Source: Rhizobium leguminosarum
GTDB taxonomy: Bacteria > Pseudomonadota > Alphaproteobacteria > Rhizobiales > Rhizobiaceae
Direction: 5' to 3'
Length of the DNA: 64,000 bases
Assembly (NCBI RefSeq): GCF_002953715.1
Contig: NZ_CP025012.1
Location: forward strand, 2,232,001-2,296,000
This document shows positions 1 to 8,907 of the stretch, one piece after another (within the stretch, counting starts at the first letter, position 1; each line of letters begins with the position of its first letter). Made by a program: the position numbers and the translations under genes. The notes beneath the pieces were generated by a model that had not been told where the DNA came from, ran no database searches, and saw nothing but the letters and a program-made list of their open reading frames with translations.

Positions 1-224
1 ATAATCTCGATACGGCAAAGCAGTCGGAAGGCTTTCTGGCGCCGGCGCTTAAGCCTCTGGCGCAATCCTATTCGGCTGCCGATTTCAAGACGTTGCTGCG
101 CACTGGCAAGGGTGTCGGCGGCCGCGATCTCGGCGTGATGACACAGGTTTCACAATGGAATTTCAGCCATTTCACCGATGTCGAAATCGAACAGATTCAG
201 ACCTATCTCGCCATTCGACCGTAA
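1..224 (+). CDS. c-type cytochrome, C-terminal fragment
   Basis: The open frame enters from the left edge (first full codon at base 3) and stops at 222-224, giving the last 73 residues of a protein. The segment FKTLLRTGKG, then VMTQVSQWNFSHFTD, then IQTYLAIRP is the usual end of a small c-type cytochrome: a Met that could be the sixth haem ligand, a 'ltDeei' turn and a final helix. The haem-attachment CxxCH would lie outside the window, so the assignment rests on the C-terminus only. It is followed by about 145 bases without a gene before the glutaredoxin. Confidence 0.55.
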   Translation, partial: NLDTAKQSEGFLAPALKPLAQSYSAADFKTLLRTGKGVGGRDLGVMTQVSQWNFSHFTDVEIEQIQTYLAIRP

Positions 225-369
225 CGCGACGGCAACAACCCCGGCAACGGCTTGCGCGAACTGGTCTTTTTTTGGTTCGGGCAGCTGGAATTCCTGCCGT
301 CGCATGCTATCTAAAGGCAACGATTGAAACGGTGGGCCTTTAACCCGCCTGTTGAAAGGATTAGGTCCC

Positions 370-705
370 ATGAGCGGCATTCACGAATTCATCGGCAACG
401 AAATCAAGACCAACGACGTCGTCCTCTTCATGAAGGGCACGCCGCAGTTTCCGCAGTGCGGTTTCTCCGGCCAGGTCGTGCAAATTCTTGATTACATCGG
501 CGTCGAGTACAAGAGCGTCAACGTGCTCGCCGATTCGGAAATCCGCCAGGGCATCAAGGAATATTCCAACTGGCCGACAATCCCGCAGCTTTACATAAAG
601 GGTGAGTTCGTCGGCGGTTGCGACATCGTCCGGGAAATGTTCCAGGCTGGTGAACTGCAGCAGCATCTCCAGGAAAATGGCATCGCGGTGCGCGCCGCCT
701 CCTGA
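370..705 (+). CDS. grxD: Monothiol CGFS glutaredoxin (Grx4 type)
   Basis: A 111-residue protein carrying the CGFS active site (PQCGFSGQ) with the preceding FMKGTP strand, plus [19 protein letters not shown], which supplies the cis-Pro and the glutathione-binding GG. Family knowledge: CGFS glutaredoxins bind a 2Fe-2S cluster with glutathione and pass it on in Fe-S assembly, often with BolA. The upstream in-frame ATG at 352 was rejected because GAAAGGA (354-360) sits at good distance before the ATG at 370. Length matches the single-domain family. Downstream genes are unrelated exporters. Confidence 0.93.
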   Translation: MSGIHEFIGNEIKTNDVVLFMKGTPQFPQCGFSGQVVQILDYIGVEYKSVNVLADSEIRQGIKEYSNWPTIPQLYIKGEFVGGCDIVREMFQAGELQQHLQENGIAVRAAS

Positions 706-800
706 CCGGTCACCGGACGTCCGCCCGGTTTCCAAATCTGTTTCTTGAGTTCGAGGCGCTGCGGCCAGCAGCGCCTTGACCTGTTTATGGGAATTTCATT

Positions 801-2048
801 GTGACAGATTCATCACAAGCCGTGTCCGCGGGCCGCCTGCCCATGGGCAAGCGAGAATTCATCGCGCTTGCCGCCTTCCTGATGGCCGTCAACTCGCTGG
901 CGATCGACATCATGCTTCCTGCCTTGCAGCAGATCGGCGCGAGCCTCGGCGTCGAGAGCGAGAATCACCGGCAGTTCGTCGTCTCCACCTATCTGCTCGG
1001 CTTCGGCTGTGCCCAGCTGTTCTACGGCCCGCTCTCCGACCGTTTCGGCCGCCGCACGCCGCTTCTGATCGGTCTCGTCATCTATATCGTTTCCGCCATC
1101 GGCATCGTCTTCGTCCCCTCCTTCGCCGGCTTGCTGGTGCTGCGTTTCATCCAGGGCGTCGGCTCAGCCGCAACCCGCGTCATCACTGTGTCCATCGTTC
1201 GCGATATCTATGGCGGCCGGCAGATGGCCGAAGTCATGTCGCTGATCATGATGGTCTTCATGATCGTACCGGTCATCGCGCCCGGTACTGGCCAGATCGT
1301 CATGTTTTTCGGCAACTGGCACCTGATCTTCCTTTTTATCGCCACCATGGCGACTGCTATCGCCGTCTGGGCCTATCTCCGTCTGCCGGAAACCCTGCAT
1401 CCGCAGAATGTCCGCCCATTTACCGCCCGCTCGATCTTCGGCGCCTTCAAGCTGGTGCTGACCAATCGCGTCGCGCTCTGCTACACCATTGCCAGCACCT
1501 TCATCTTCGGCGCGCTGTTCGGCTTCATCAATTCGGCCCAGCAGGTCTATGTCGGCATCTACGATCTCGGCGTCTATTTCCCCTTCGCCTTCGCCGGCGT
1601 GGCGATCTTCATGTCGCTGTCGTCCTTCTTCAATTCACGCTTCGTCGGCAAGCTCGGCATGCGCCGGCTGTCGCACGGCTCGCTCATCGGCTTCATCGCC
1701 ATCAACACCGTCTGGTTGATCGTCCAGATGGCGAGCACCGAGCCGATGCCCTTCGCTCTGTTCATCTCCTTCTTCGGCCTTGCCATGTTCCAGTTCGGTT
1801 GGATCGGCTCGAACTTCAATTCGCTCGCCATGGAGCCGCTCGGCCACGTCGCCGGCACTGCCTCTTCCGTCCTCGGCTTCATGAGCACAGTCGGCGGCGC
1901 CATCATCGGCGCCGGCATCGGCCAGGCCTTCGACGGCACGGCGCTGCCGATGGTCGCCGGTTATTTCACCGTGTCGATCATCGGGCTCGTCTTCGTGCTG
2001 ATCGCCGAGAAGGGCCGCCTCTTCCAATCGCAGAACCCTGCCGTCTGA
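801..2048 (+). CDS. MFS drug exporter, Bcr/CflA type (first of a tandem pair)
   Basis: A 415-residue major facilitator with about 12 hydrophobic segments. The start GTG is preceded only by a weak GGGA; an ATG at 843 is an alternative. The MFS motif between helices 2 and 3 is clear (GPLSDRFGRRTPLL), and the N-terminal SLAIDIMLPAL is typical of Bcr/CflA proton-driven drug exporters. It lies 34 bases before a second, clearly related transporter in the same direction, so the two are probably co-transcribed and arose by duplication. The substrate cannot be read from the sequence. Confidence 0.85.
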   Translation: MTDSSQAVSAGRLPMGKREFIALAAFLMAVNSLAIDIMLPALQQIGASLGVESENHRQFVVSTYLLGFGCAQLFYGPLSDRFGRRTPLLIGLVIYIVSAIGIVFVPSFAGLLVLRFIQGVGSAATRVITVSIVRDIYGGRQMAEVMSLIMMVFMIVPVIAPGTGQIVMFFGNWHLIFLFIATMATAIAVWAYLRLPETLHPQNVRPFTARSIFGAFKLVLTNRVALCYTIASTFIFGALFGFINSAQQVYVGIYDLGVYFPFAFAGVAIFMSLSSFFNSRFVGKLGMRRLSHGSLIGFIAINTVWLIVQMASTEPMPFALFISFFGLAMFQFGWIGSNFNSLAMEPLGHVAGTASSVLGFMSTVGGAIIGAGIGQAFDGTALPMVAGYFTVSIIGLVFVLIAEKGRLFQSQNPAV

Positions 2049-2082
2049 ACGGCCGGCCTCATTCGCATCCAGGATTCACCAC

Positions 2083-3363
2083 ATGACGCCGCCGCATAAA
2101 CTGCACCAGGAGAACCAGGGCTCTCGCCGCATCGGCATGGGCTTTGGCGAATTCATCATCACCATCGCCATCATGACCGCCAGCATCGCCATGGCGATCG
2201 ACAGCATGCTGCCGGCATTGCCCAATATCGGCCATTCCCTCGGCGTCACCAATACCAACGACGCCCAGCTCATCATCGGCGTGTTCTTCCTAGGCTTCGG
2301 CGTCTCGCAGATCTTCTTCGGCAGCCTTTCGGATACGTTCGGCCGCCGCAACATCCTGCTCGGCGGCATGGCCTGCTACATTGTCGGAATGTTTGCCGCG
2401 GCAGCAACCGGCAGCTTCGAAATGCTGCTGGTCATGCGTTTCGTTCAGGGTGTGGGCGGCGCGGCGGTGCGCATCACCACCATGGCCATCGTCCGCGACT
2501 GCTTCGGCGGCCGAGAAATGGCCCGCGTGATGTCCTATGTCATGATCGTCTTCATGATCGTGCCGATCGTTGCGCCCTCCGTCGGCCAACTCATCATCCT
2601 CTATGCCAACTGGCATTGGATCTTCATCCTGCTCGGCATCATTGCCACCATCCTGTTCGTCTGGGCTCTTCTGCGGTTGAAGGAATCACTGCCGCCGGAA
2701 GAGCGGCTGCCGCTTTCGTTCGGCTCTGTCGTGGACGGTTTCAAGACTGTGCTCACCAACCGCATCACCTGCGGCTACATGATCGGCCTCACCATGTTCA
2801 CCGGCGTCATCAGCGCCTATGTGATCTCGGTGCAGCAGGTCTTCGGCGAGGTCTACGGCCTTGGCGACTGGCTGCCAATCGCCTTTGCGGCGACTGCCGG
2901 CGGCATCGCCGTCGCCAATTTCGCCAACGGTTTCTTCGTGCGCAAATTCGGCATGCGCCGCATCTCGCACGCCGCCCTGCTGATCTTCACGGCGCTGTCG
3001 GCCGCCGGCTTTTTCTATTCGCTGGCCGGCAAGCCGGATTTCGCCATCGCCTACGGCATCTTCACTATCGTGTTGATGATGTTTGCCGTGATCGCCACCA
3101 ATTTCACCGCCATCAGCCTCGAACCGATGGGCAATCTCGCCGGCACGGCGACCGCCATAACCGGCTTCGTCTCGACGACGGCCGGGGCCATCCTCGGTGG
3201 CCTGGTCGGCCAGATGTTTAACGGCACGGTGCAACCGCTCTTCGGCGGATTCGCCCTCTTCGGCGCGGTGACGATCGCAGCCACCCTCTGGGCTGAGAAC
3301 GGCAAGCTCTTCACTCATCCCGGAGACAGCCCGCAGCTCGATCCGGGTGCTGCCCACTTCTGA
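2083..3363 (+). CDS. MFS drug exporter, Bcr/CflA type (second of a tandem pair)
   Basis: A 426-residue paralogue of the preceding gene. Matching landmarks include MAIDSMLPALPNIG, GSLSDTFGRRNILL, RFVQGVGGAAVRI, the repeated VMIVFMIVPI segment and GTATAITGFVSTTAGAILGG near helix 11. The start ATG follows the upstream stop by 34 bases. Two diverged copies side by side could act on different substrates or as a pair; no regulator gene is adjacent, so control is unknown. Confidence 0.85.
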   Translation: MTPPHKLHQENQGSRRIGMGFGEFIITIAIMTASIAMAIDSMLPALPNIGHSLGVTNTNDAQLIIGVFFLGFGVSQIFFGSLSDTFGRRNILLGGMACYIVGMFAAAATGSFEMLLVMRFVQGVGGAAVRITTMAIVRDCFGGREMARVMSYVMIVFMIVPIVAPSVGQLIILYANWHWIFILLGIIATILFVWALLRLKESLPPEERLPLSFGSVVDGFKTVLTNRITCGYMIGLTMFTGVISAYVISVQQVFGEVYGLGDWLPIAFAATAGGIAVANFANGFFVRKFGMRRISHAALLIFTALSAAGFFYSLAGKPDFAIAYGIFTIVLMMFAVIATNFTAISLEPMGNLAGTATAITGFVSTTAGAILGGLVGQMFNGTVQPLFGGFALFGAVTIAATLWAENGKLFTHPGDSPQLDPGAAHF

Positions 3364-3465
3364 AATGGGAAATCTGCCGGAGCGGTTGATCCGCGGCGGC
3401 ATTGCATTAGATGGCAACTCGGCACGTTCCTAAATCTGGATGCCCCTGGAAGAAGGAGCCTGGTT

Positions 3466-4305
3466 TTGGATGCAGAATATCAACGTCTCCCCCCGCCATT
3501 GCAGGGCGAGATGTTTCAGGTCAAACCGGATGCCAGCACCGGCGTCGTAGTGCTCGGCGGCTCCAGTGGCCGGGTGGATGTGGCCCGTGCCAGGCTGTTC
3601 GCGAGCCAGGGAGCAACAGTCATAGCGCTTCGCTGGTTCGGCGGCGAAGGCCAGGTGCCAGGCATTTGCGAGGTGCCGCTGGAAACGTTTTTCTCTGCCA
3701 CGGACTACCTGGTGGGGCTTGCCTGTAAACGCATCGTCCTGGTGGGGACATCGAAAGGCGCCGAAGCTGCACTGCTCACGGCCGTATACGATCCGCGCAT
3801 CAGCGCGGTCGTCGCGATGAGCCCCTCGTCAGTCGTCTGGGGAAATATTGGTCCAGGGCTTGATGGCATCAGCTGGCCGGAACGCTCGTCGTGGACATTG
3901 CGAGGCACACCGCTTCCTTTTGTTTCGTCGGACCCAGAATGGGTGCAGGAATACAGAGACGAGCTGGTCGCCTATCGGGCCCTGTTCGAACGATGCCTTC
4001 ACGTGCACGAGTCTGAGATCGACGCAGCGGCTATCCCTTTGGAGAGAACGAATGCCGAAATTCTGCTCGTAGCAGGATGCGATGACGCGCTCTGGCCATC
4101 AGACAAATTTGCCGCTTCACTTGTTCGGAGGCGCGCAGGTTTTGGTTTGTCCACCCAGCTTGTGTTGGGAGAAGATGCGGGCCATCGCATTCTGCTGCCG
4201 GGCGAAACGACTTCCCGATCATCGCTGCGCGCTCATGGTGGAAGTGACGAGGCCGACGCCAAATTGGGACGACTCGCGTGGGGACATATTCTTGAGATGC
4301 TATAG
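3466..4305 (+). CDS. Acyl-CoA thioesterase / BAAT C-terminal-type alpha/beta hydrolase
   Basis: A 279-residue alpha/beta hydrolase. The start TTG is chosen because AGAAGGAG (3451-3458) lies 7 bases upstream. The nucleophile elbow is GTSKGAE (Ser96), with a candidate acid in CDDALWPS (Asp206/207) and His240 in DAGHRILLPGE. That arrangement, and GPGLDGISW, fits the C-terminal catalytic domain of bile-acid-CoA:amino-acid acyltransferase/acyl-CoA thioesterase proteins. The N-terminal Ig-like domain of the animal enzymes is missing, as in other short bacterial members. The substrate is unknown. It is separated from the MFS pair by 100 bases and faces the phosphatase gene convergently. Confidence 0.7.
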   Translation: MDAEYQRLPPPLQGEMFQVKPDASTGVVVLGGSSGRVDVARARLFASQGATVIALRWFGGEGQVPGICEVPLETFFSATDYLVGLACKRIVLVGTSKGAEAALLTAVYDPRISAVVAMSPSSVVWGNIGPGLDGISWPERSSWTLRGTPLPFVSSDPEWVQEYRDELVAYRALFERCLHVHESEIDAAAIPLERTNAEILLVAGCDDALWPSDKFAASLVRRRAGFGLSTQLVLGEDAGHRILLPGETTSRSSLRAHGGSDEADAKLGRLAWGHILEML

Positions 4306-4364
4306 CGTGAGCGCTGCAGTGATTTGATCGCTCACGGAAAAGCTCTACGCTTAAACGCGAGTGT

Positions 4365-5189
4365 TCAGACCGTGAACACCTCACGCCGCAGCACCTCCCA
4401 GGAGGCCTTGTCGGGGGTAATCAGCAGCCCGCCATCGAGGTGATGCGGCAGGTAGGGCGAGCCGTCGAAGCGCGCTGCATAGGCGCCTGCCTCCTGCGAG
4501 ATCAGCGTGCCGGCAAGGTGATCCCAGGGCATCAGCTTGTTGTACATGAGGTAATGCACATGGCCGCCGGCAAAGGTGCGGTATTCGTGGGCCGCACAGC
4601 GGTAATTGGTGAGGAAGCGCACCTTGGCAAGATTGCCGAGCACTTCGGCGCGCTTCTCCTTCGGCAGGTAGCCGGTCGAGGCCATGCCGACCATATGCTC
4701 CAGCCCCACGGGCGCTGCGACCGAGAGCCGCTCGGCGCCGCCGTCCGGCCGCCGCAGCCAGGCGCCGCCGCCCTTTTCCGCCATCACCCAGTCGTCGCCC
4801 ATCGGATCGTAGATGATACCGGCAACCGTCTCGCCGCCTGATATGACAGAGGCCATGACGCCGAAGGCCGGGATGCCGGCGGCAAAATTGAACGTGCCGT
4901 CGACCGGATCGACGACGATCGCAAGATCGGCATGTTCGAGGCTGCCGAGCAAATCAGGATCGGCCGCGACCGATTCTTCGCCAAGGAACAGCGCGCTCGG
5001 CCAGAGCCGCTGAGCTTCCGCCTTGATCATCCGCTCGGCCTGCTCATCGGCCTCGGTGACGAGATCGGTAGCCTCGCTCTTGGCGCGCACGTCGTCCTGA
5101 CCAAGCCGGCGGAAGCGCGGCAGGATCTCTGCCTTCGCCGCGCGGCGCAGCAGATCGGCCAGAACGGTCACGTCAACAGTCGAAGTCAT
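4365..5189 (-). CDS. Inositol monophosphatase family protein (copy 1)
   Basis: A 274-residue Mg-dependent phosphatase of the IMPase/FBPase/CysQ superfamily. Metal ligands are visible as DLVTEAD (res. 42-48), GEES (70-73), DPVDGTFNF (94-102) and WDHLAG (222-227). Family members hydrolyse inositol monophosphate, histidinol phosphate or PAP; the sequence alone does not decide which. It follows a paralogue by 40 bases and the two probably form a duplicated operon on the minus strand. The substrates of the two copies may have diverged. Confidence 0.85.
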   Translation of the reverse strand: MTSTVDVTVLADLLRRAAKAEILPRFRRLGQDDVRAKSEATDLVTEADEQAERMIKAEAQRLWPSALFLGEESVAADPDLLGSLEHADLAIVVDPVDGTFNFAAGIPAFGVMASVISGGETVAGIIYDPMGDDWVMAEKGGGAWLRRPDGGAERLSVAAPVGLEHMVGMASTGYLPKEKRAEVLGNLAKVRFLTNYRCAAHEYRTFAGGHVHYLMYNKLMPWDHLAGTLISQEAGAYAARFDGSPYLPHHLDGGLLITPDKASWEVLRREVFTV

Positions 5190-5229
5190 GTCAAATCCTC
5201 ACGCTTAGGTCTCTCGGGAGAACCTTGAA

Positions 5230-6057
5230 TCAGATGCCGACGATCTCGCGCCGGATGAGCTGCCAGCTCTCCCGGTCGGGCGCGGAAATGATGCCACCCG
5301 TCGTCTCGCCGGGGCGATAGGGCGTGCCGTCGAATTTCGCCGTATGGCCGCCGGCCTCCTGATGCGCCAGCACGCCGGCCAGGTGATCCCAGGGCATCAG
5401 CTTCGCATGGCCGATGAAATGCATCTTGCCGGAGGCGACCATCCAATATTCGTAGGCCGAGCAGTTGAAGGCAAAGGTCATCCGGATCTTCGCCATGTTG
5501 GCGCAGATACGCGCGCGATCCGGTTCGTCCATGTGGCTCCATGACAGGCCGCCGACCATCTGGTTCAGGCTAGCAGGCTCAGCAACCTTCAGCTTTGTCG
5601 ACTGCCCGTCCCGACGTGTCAGAAAGGCGCCTGCCCCCCTGATCGCGGTCACTGTGTCGCCGAGAACGGGATCGTGAATGATGCCGGCGACCGTCTCGCC
5701 CTTGATCGTCACTGCCAGCATCGTCCCGAAGACGGGAAGCCCGGCGGCGAAATTGAACGTCCCGTCGACAGGGTCAATGACGAAGGCGAGCTCAGCATCG
5801 GCAAGTGCCGGCACGACGGACCGGTCGGCGTCATAAGCCTCCTCGCCGACGACGAGTGCTGCAGGAAAGCGCTCTCTCAGCGCCGCGGTGATCCGGTGTT
5901 CGGCAAGTACGTCCGCCTGCGTCACCAGATCGATTGCCGAAGTCTTCTCCGAAACATCGGCAGCGCCGAGATTGCGGAAACGCGGCATGATCTCGGCGCG
6001 CGCCGCCTCCCTGACGCAATCGCCGAGAAAGAGAATATCCTGGTCTGAAATAATCAT
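5230..6057 (-). CDS. Inositol monophosphatase family protein (copy 2)
   Basis: A 275-residue paralogue of the downstream gene with the same metal-site order: DLVTQAD, GEEAYD (71-76), DPVDGTFNF (95-103) and a C-terminal WDHLAG. The usual GEES is GEEA here. I place the start at 6057: AGGCAGGA lies just upstream and the N-terminus then matches the paralogue in length. An ATG at 6075 is also possible. It is the first gene of the pair; ttcA lies about 45 bases upstream in the same direction and may be co-transcribed. Confidence 0.83.
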   Translation of the reverse strand: MIISDQDILFLGDCVREAARAEIMPRFRNLGAADVSEKTSAIDLVTQADVLAEHRITAALRERFPAALVVGEEAYDADRSVVPALADAELAFVIDPVDGTFNFAAGLPVFGTMLAVTIKGETVAGIIHDPVLGDTVTAIRGAGAFLTRRDGQSTKLKVAEPASLNQMVGGLSWSHMDEPDRARICANMAKIRMTFAFNCSAYEYWMVASGKMHFIGHAKLMPWDHLAGVLAHQEAGGHTAKFDGTPYRPGETTGGIISAPDRESWQLIRREIVGI

Positions 6058-6103
6058 GCGAAATCCTGCCTTCATTCAATAGCCCGCCTCCATAGCCGGC
6101 CTT

Positions 6104-6973
6104 TCATGAAGGATCGGTGACACCAAGGGTGGAAAAGTCGAAGAGTTTCGGGTCGAGCAGATGCGACGGGTTCACATGCGAAAGCGCCCGCAGCATCGTA
6201 TCCTTGCGGCCCGGCATGCGCCGCTCGATATCGGCGAGCATGTCCTTCATCGCATTGCGCTGCAGCCCGTCCTGCGAGCCGCAGAGATCACAGGGAATGA
6301 TCGGAAACTGCATGGCGGCGGCGAATTTCGCGAGATCGTCCTCAGCGGCATAGGCGAGCGGCCGGAGCACCATCAGATCACCCTCGTCGTTCAGAAGCTT
6401 CGCCGGCATCGAGGCAAGCCGCCCGCCATGGAAGAAATTCATGAAGAAGGTTTCAAGAATGTCCTCGCGGTGGTGGCCGAGCACCAGCGCATCGCAACCC
6501 TCTTCGCGCGCCACTCGATAGAGATTGCCGCGGCGCAGCCGCGAACAGAGCGAACAATAGGTCGCCCCCTCCGGCACCTTCTCCTTCACGATCGAATAGG
6601 TGTCGCGATATTCGATCCGGTGCTGAACGCCGATTTTGGTGAGATAATCCGGCAGCACGTGCTTCGGGAAGTTCGGCTGGCCCTGGTCGAGATTGCAGGC
6701 GATCAGTTCGACCGGCAGCAGGCCGCGCCATTTGAGATCGAGCAGCAGCGCCAGCAGCCCGTAAGAATCCTTGCCGCCGGAAAGGCCGACTAGCCAGCGC
6801 TTTTGGCCCTTCAGCATGTCGAAATCGTCGAAGGCCTGACGCACCTGCCGCAGCAGGCGCTTGCGCAGCTTGTTGAAGGAGACGGAAAGCGGCGCATCGG
6901 CAAACAGCGCATGGCCGCTGCTATCGGCCTCGCCACTCTCCAACTCGTCGGCGATATTGGCTGCGATATTCAT
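6104..6973 (-). CDS. ttcA: tRNA-cytidine(32) 2-sulfurtransferase
   Basis: A 289-residue PP-loop ATPase. SGGKDS (res. 65-70) binds ATP; CSLC (Cys140, Cys143) and CDLC (Cys228, Cys231) provide the cysteines that in characterised TtcA hold a 4Fe-4S cluster. [18 protein letters not shown] is typical of the family. The enzyme thiolates cytidine 32 in some tRNA anticodon loops. Length is close to the E. coli enzyme, with about 25 extra N-terminal residues. Confidence 0.93.
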   Translation of the reverse strand: MNIAANIADELESGEADSSGHALFADAPLSVSFNKLRKRLLRQVRQAFDDFDMLKGQKRWLVGLSGGKDSYGLLALLLDLKWRGLLPVELIACNLDQGQPNFPKHVLPDYLTKIGVQHRIEYRDTYSIVKEKVPEGATYCSLCSRLRRGNLYRVAREEGCDALVLGHHREDILETFFMNFFHGGRLASMPAKLLNDEGDLMVLRPLAYAAEDDLAKFAAAMQFPIIPCDLCGSQDGLQRNAMKDMLADIERRMPGRKDTMLRALSHVNPSHLLDPKLFDFSTLGVTDPS

Positions 6974-7033
6974 TGCTTCGTCCTACAGAAATTCCACACT
7001 TGCTCTAGCAGAAAGCCGCTTGGCAACACAGCG

Positions 7034-7963
7034 TCAATCGCCGAAAACCGACCAGCCGGTGCGCGCTGCGAGCATTTCCAGCGCCGCGGCGCCGAGCTGC
7101 GAATTGCCGACCTTGTTCAGCCCCGGCGACCACACCGCGATCGAGGCAATACCAGGTGCCACGGCGAAGATGCCGCCGCCGACACCGCTCTTGCCGGGCA
7201 GGCCGACATGATAGGCAAAATCGCCCGAACCGTCGTAATGGCCGCAGGTCAGCATCAGCGCATTGATGCGCCGTGCCCGCTTCGGCGAAACCACCGAATG
7301 GCCGGTTGTCGGATTGCTCCCGCGCGCCGCCAGGAACAGCCCGGCGCGGGCCAACTGCTCGCAGCTCATCGACAAGGCGCATTGATGGAAATAAACGCCG
7401 AGCACGTGGTCGACGGGATGGTCGAGATTGCGGTAGGCGCGCATGAAATTGGCAAGCGCGAAATTGCGGTATCCTGTCTGGGTTTCCGAACGCGCCACCT
7501 TGTCGTCGATGGTGATCGACTCGTCGTCGGCCAGATAACGCACGAAGCGCAGCAGTTCGCCGATTGCCTCGCGCGGCGCATGGCCGGCCATGACGACGTC
7601 GCTGACGGCGATCGCGCCGGCATTGATGAAGGGGTTGCGGGGGATGCCGCCCTCATGCTCGAGCTGGACGATCGAGTTGAAAGCCGATCCGGAGGGTTCG
7701 CGCCCGACGCGCTTCCACAGCCCCTCGCCGACCTTGCCGAGCGCCAGCGTCAGCATGAAGACCTTCGATATGCTCTGGATCGAGAAGGCGATATCCGCAT
7801 CGCCGACACGGTAGACCCTGCCGTCGACGGTGACGATCGCCATGCCGAACTGCTTCGGGTCGACCTTGGCGAGTTCGGGAATATAATCCGCGACCTTGCC
7901 CTCGCCGATCCGCGGCTGGATATCGGCGTAGATGCTATCGAGGGTCGCCTGCAAATCTGCCAT
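7034..7963 (-). CDS. glsA: Glutaminase (beta-lactamase fold)
   Basis: A 309-residue serine-dependent glutaminase converting glutamine to glutamate and ammonia. The SxxK catalytic pair is SISK (Ser64, Lys67), followed by NPFINAGAI and the C-terminal [15 protein letters not shown] loop. The start is supported by GGAG 7 bases upstream. It sits downstream of rpsD but is separated from it by a strong terminator, so it probably has its own promoter. Confidence 0.93.
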   Translation of the reverse strand: MADLQATLDSIYADIQPRIGEGKVADYIPELAKVDPKQFGMAIVTVDGRVYRVGDADIAFSIQSISKVFMLTLALGKVGEGLWKRVGREPSGSAFNSIVQLEHEGGIPRNPFINAGAIAVSDVVMAGHAPREAIGELLRFVRYLADDESITIDDKVARSETQTGYRNFALANFMRAYRNLDHPVDHVLGVYFHQCALSMSCEQLARAGLFLAARGSNPTTGHSVVSPKRARRINALMLTCGHYDGSGDFAYHVGLPGKSGVGGGIFAVAPGIASIAVWSPGLNKVGNSQLGAAALEMLAARTGWSVFGD

Positions 7964-7981
7964 TGCTTCACTCCAGATCGC

Positions 7982-8008
7982 AAAAAAGCCGCTCGAAAGA
8001 GCGGCTTT
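7982..8008 (-). terminator. Rho-independent terminator of rpsD
   Basis: A perfect 10-bp stem (7985-7994 with 7999-8008) around a 4-base loop. Read on the minus strand it ends in six T. It lies 58 bases after the rpsD stop. Confidence 0.9.
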
Positions 8009-8065
8009 CCGTATATCGACGCATTCTGTTGTCTCGCAATCGGTTTCGACTGCGAGACGAAGGCA

Positions 8066-8683
8066 TCAACGCGAATAGAATTCGACGACCAGATGCGGTT
8101 CCATGACGACCGGGAACGGAACGTCGCTAAGTGTCGGAACGCGGCCGAAGGTTGCGACCATCTTGTTGTGATCGACTTCGATGTAATCGGGAACGTCGCG
8201 CTCGGCGAGGCTGACGGCTTCCAGAACGATCACCAGCTGCTTCGACTTTTCGCGAACTTCGATGACGTCGCCGGCCTTGCAGCGGTAGGAACCGATGTTG
8301 ACGCGCACGCCGTTGACCGAGACGTGGCCATGGTTGACGAACTGACGGGCAGCAAAGACCGTCGGAACGAACTTGGCACGATAGACGATCGCGTCGAGGC
8401 GCGATTCCAGCAGGCCGATCAGGTTTTCAGACGTGTCGCCCTTGCGGCGGTCGGCTTCGGCGAAGATCGCGCGGAACTGCTTTTCGCGCAGGTCACCGTA
8501 GTAGCCCTTGAGCTTCTGCTTGGCGCGCAGCTGCACACCGAAGTCCGAAAGCTTGCCCTTGCGGCGCTGGCCGTGCTGGCCCGGGCCGTATTCACGGCGG
8601 TTCACCGGGGACTTCGGACGGCCCCAGATGTTTTCGCCCATACGGCGGTCAATTTTATACTTGGACGATTCGCGCTTGCTCAT
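8066..8683 (-). CDS. rpsD: 30S ribosomal protein S4
   Basis: A 205-residue primary 16S rRNA-binding protein that nucleates 30S assembly. [20 protein letters not shown] is the usual alphaproteobacterial start. The S4 RNA-binding domain follows ([12 protein letters not shown], then [13 protein letters not shown]). A longer frame to 8740 was rejected because MSKRE is the conserved start and has GGAAA just upstream. It is transcribed alone, unlike the alpha operon location in gammaproteobacteria, and ends in a strong terminator. Confidence 0.97.
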   Translation of the reverse strand: MSKRESSKYKIDRRMGENIWGRPKSPVNRREYGPGQHGQRRKGKLSDFGVQLRAKQKLKGYYGDLREKQFRAIFAEADRRKGDTSENLIGLLESRLDAIVYRAKFVPTVFAARQFVNHGHVSVNGVRVNIGSYRCKAGDVIEVREKSKQLVIVLEAVSLAERDVPDYIEVDHNKMVATFGRVPTLSDVPFPVVMEPHLVVEFYSR

Positions 8684-8822
8684 CGTATTTCCTTTCAAAG
8701 GTTTATGACGGTTTGTTGCCAAACCGCACGAAGGAAACACGCCCTCCTCTGGTCTTTTCTAAGACCTGACAGGATGTTCCGGTTAGCGAACAGGAACGAT
8801 CCACGGGACATGTCAAATGAAA

Positions 8823-8844
8823 CACCGGGCATTGCTGCCCGGTG
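8823..8844 (-). terminator. Terminator after the HerA-like ATPase gene
   Basis: A perfect 9-bp stem (8823-8831 with 8836-8844) and a 4-base loop. On the minus strand it is followed by a T-rich stretch (TTTCATTT). It lies 64 bases after the ATPase stop and upstream of rpsD. A second short stem (GGTCTT/AAGACC near 8753-8768) is in the rpsD leader. Confidence 0.7.
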
Positions 8845-8907
8845 CTTGCGGCGGTCTTTAGAGGCCCGTCATGAAAATGTCAACAGCAGCAAACTCCGAA
8901 AGCGCCA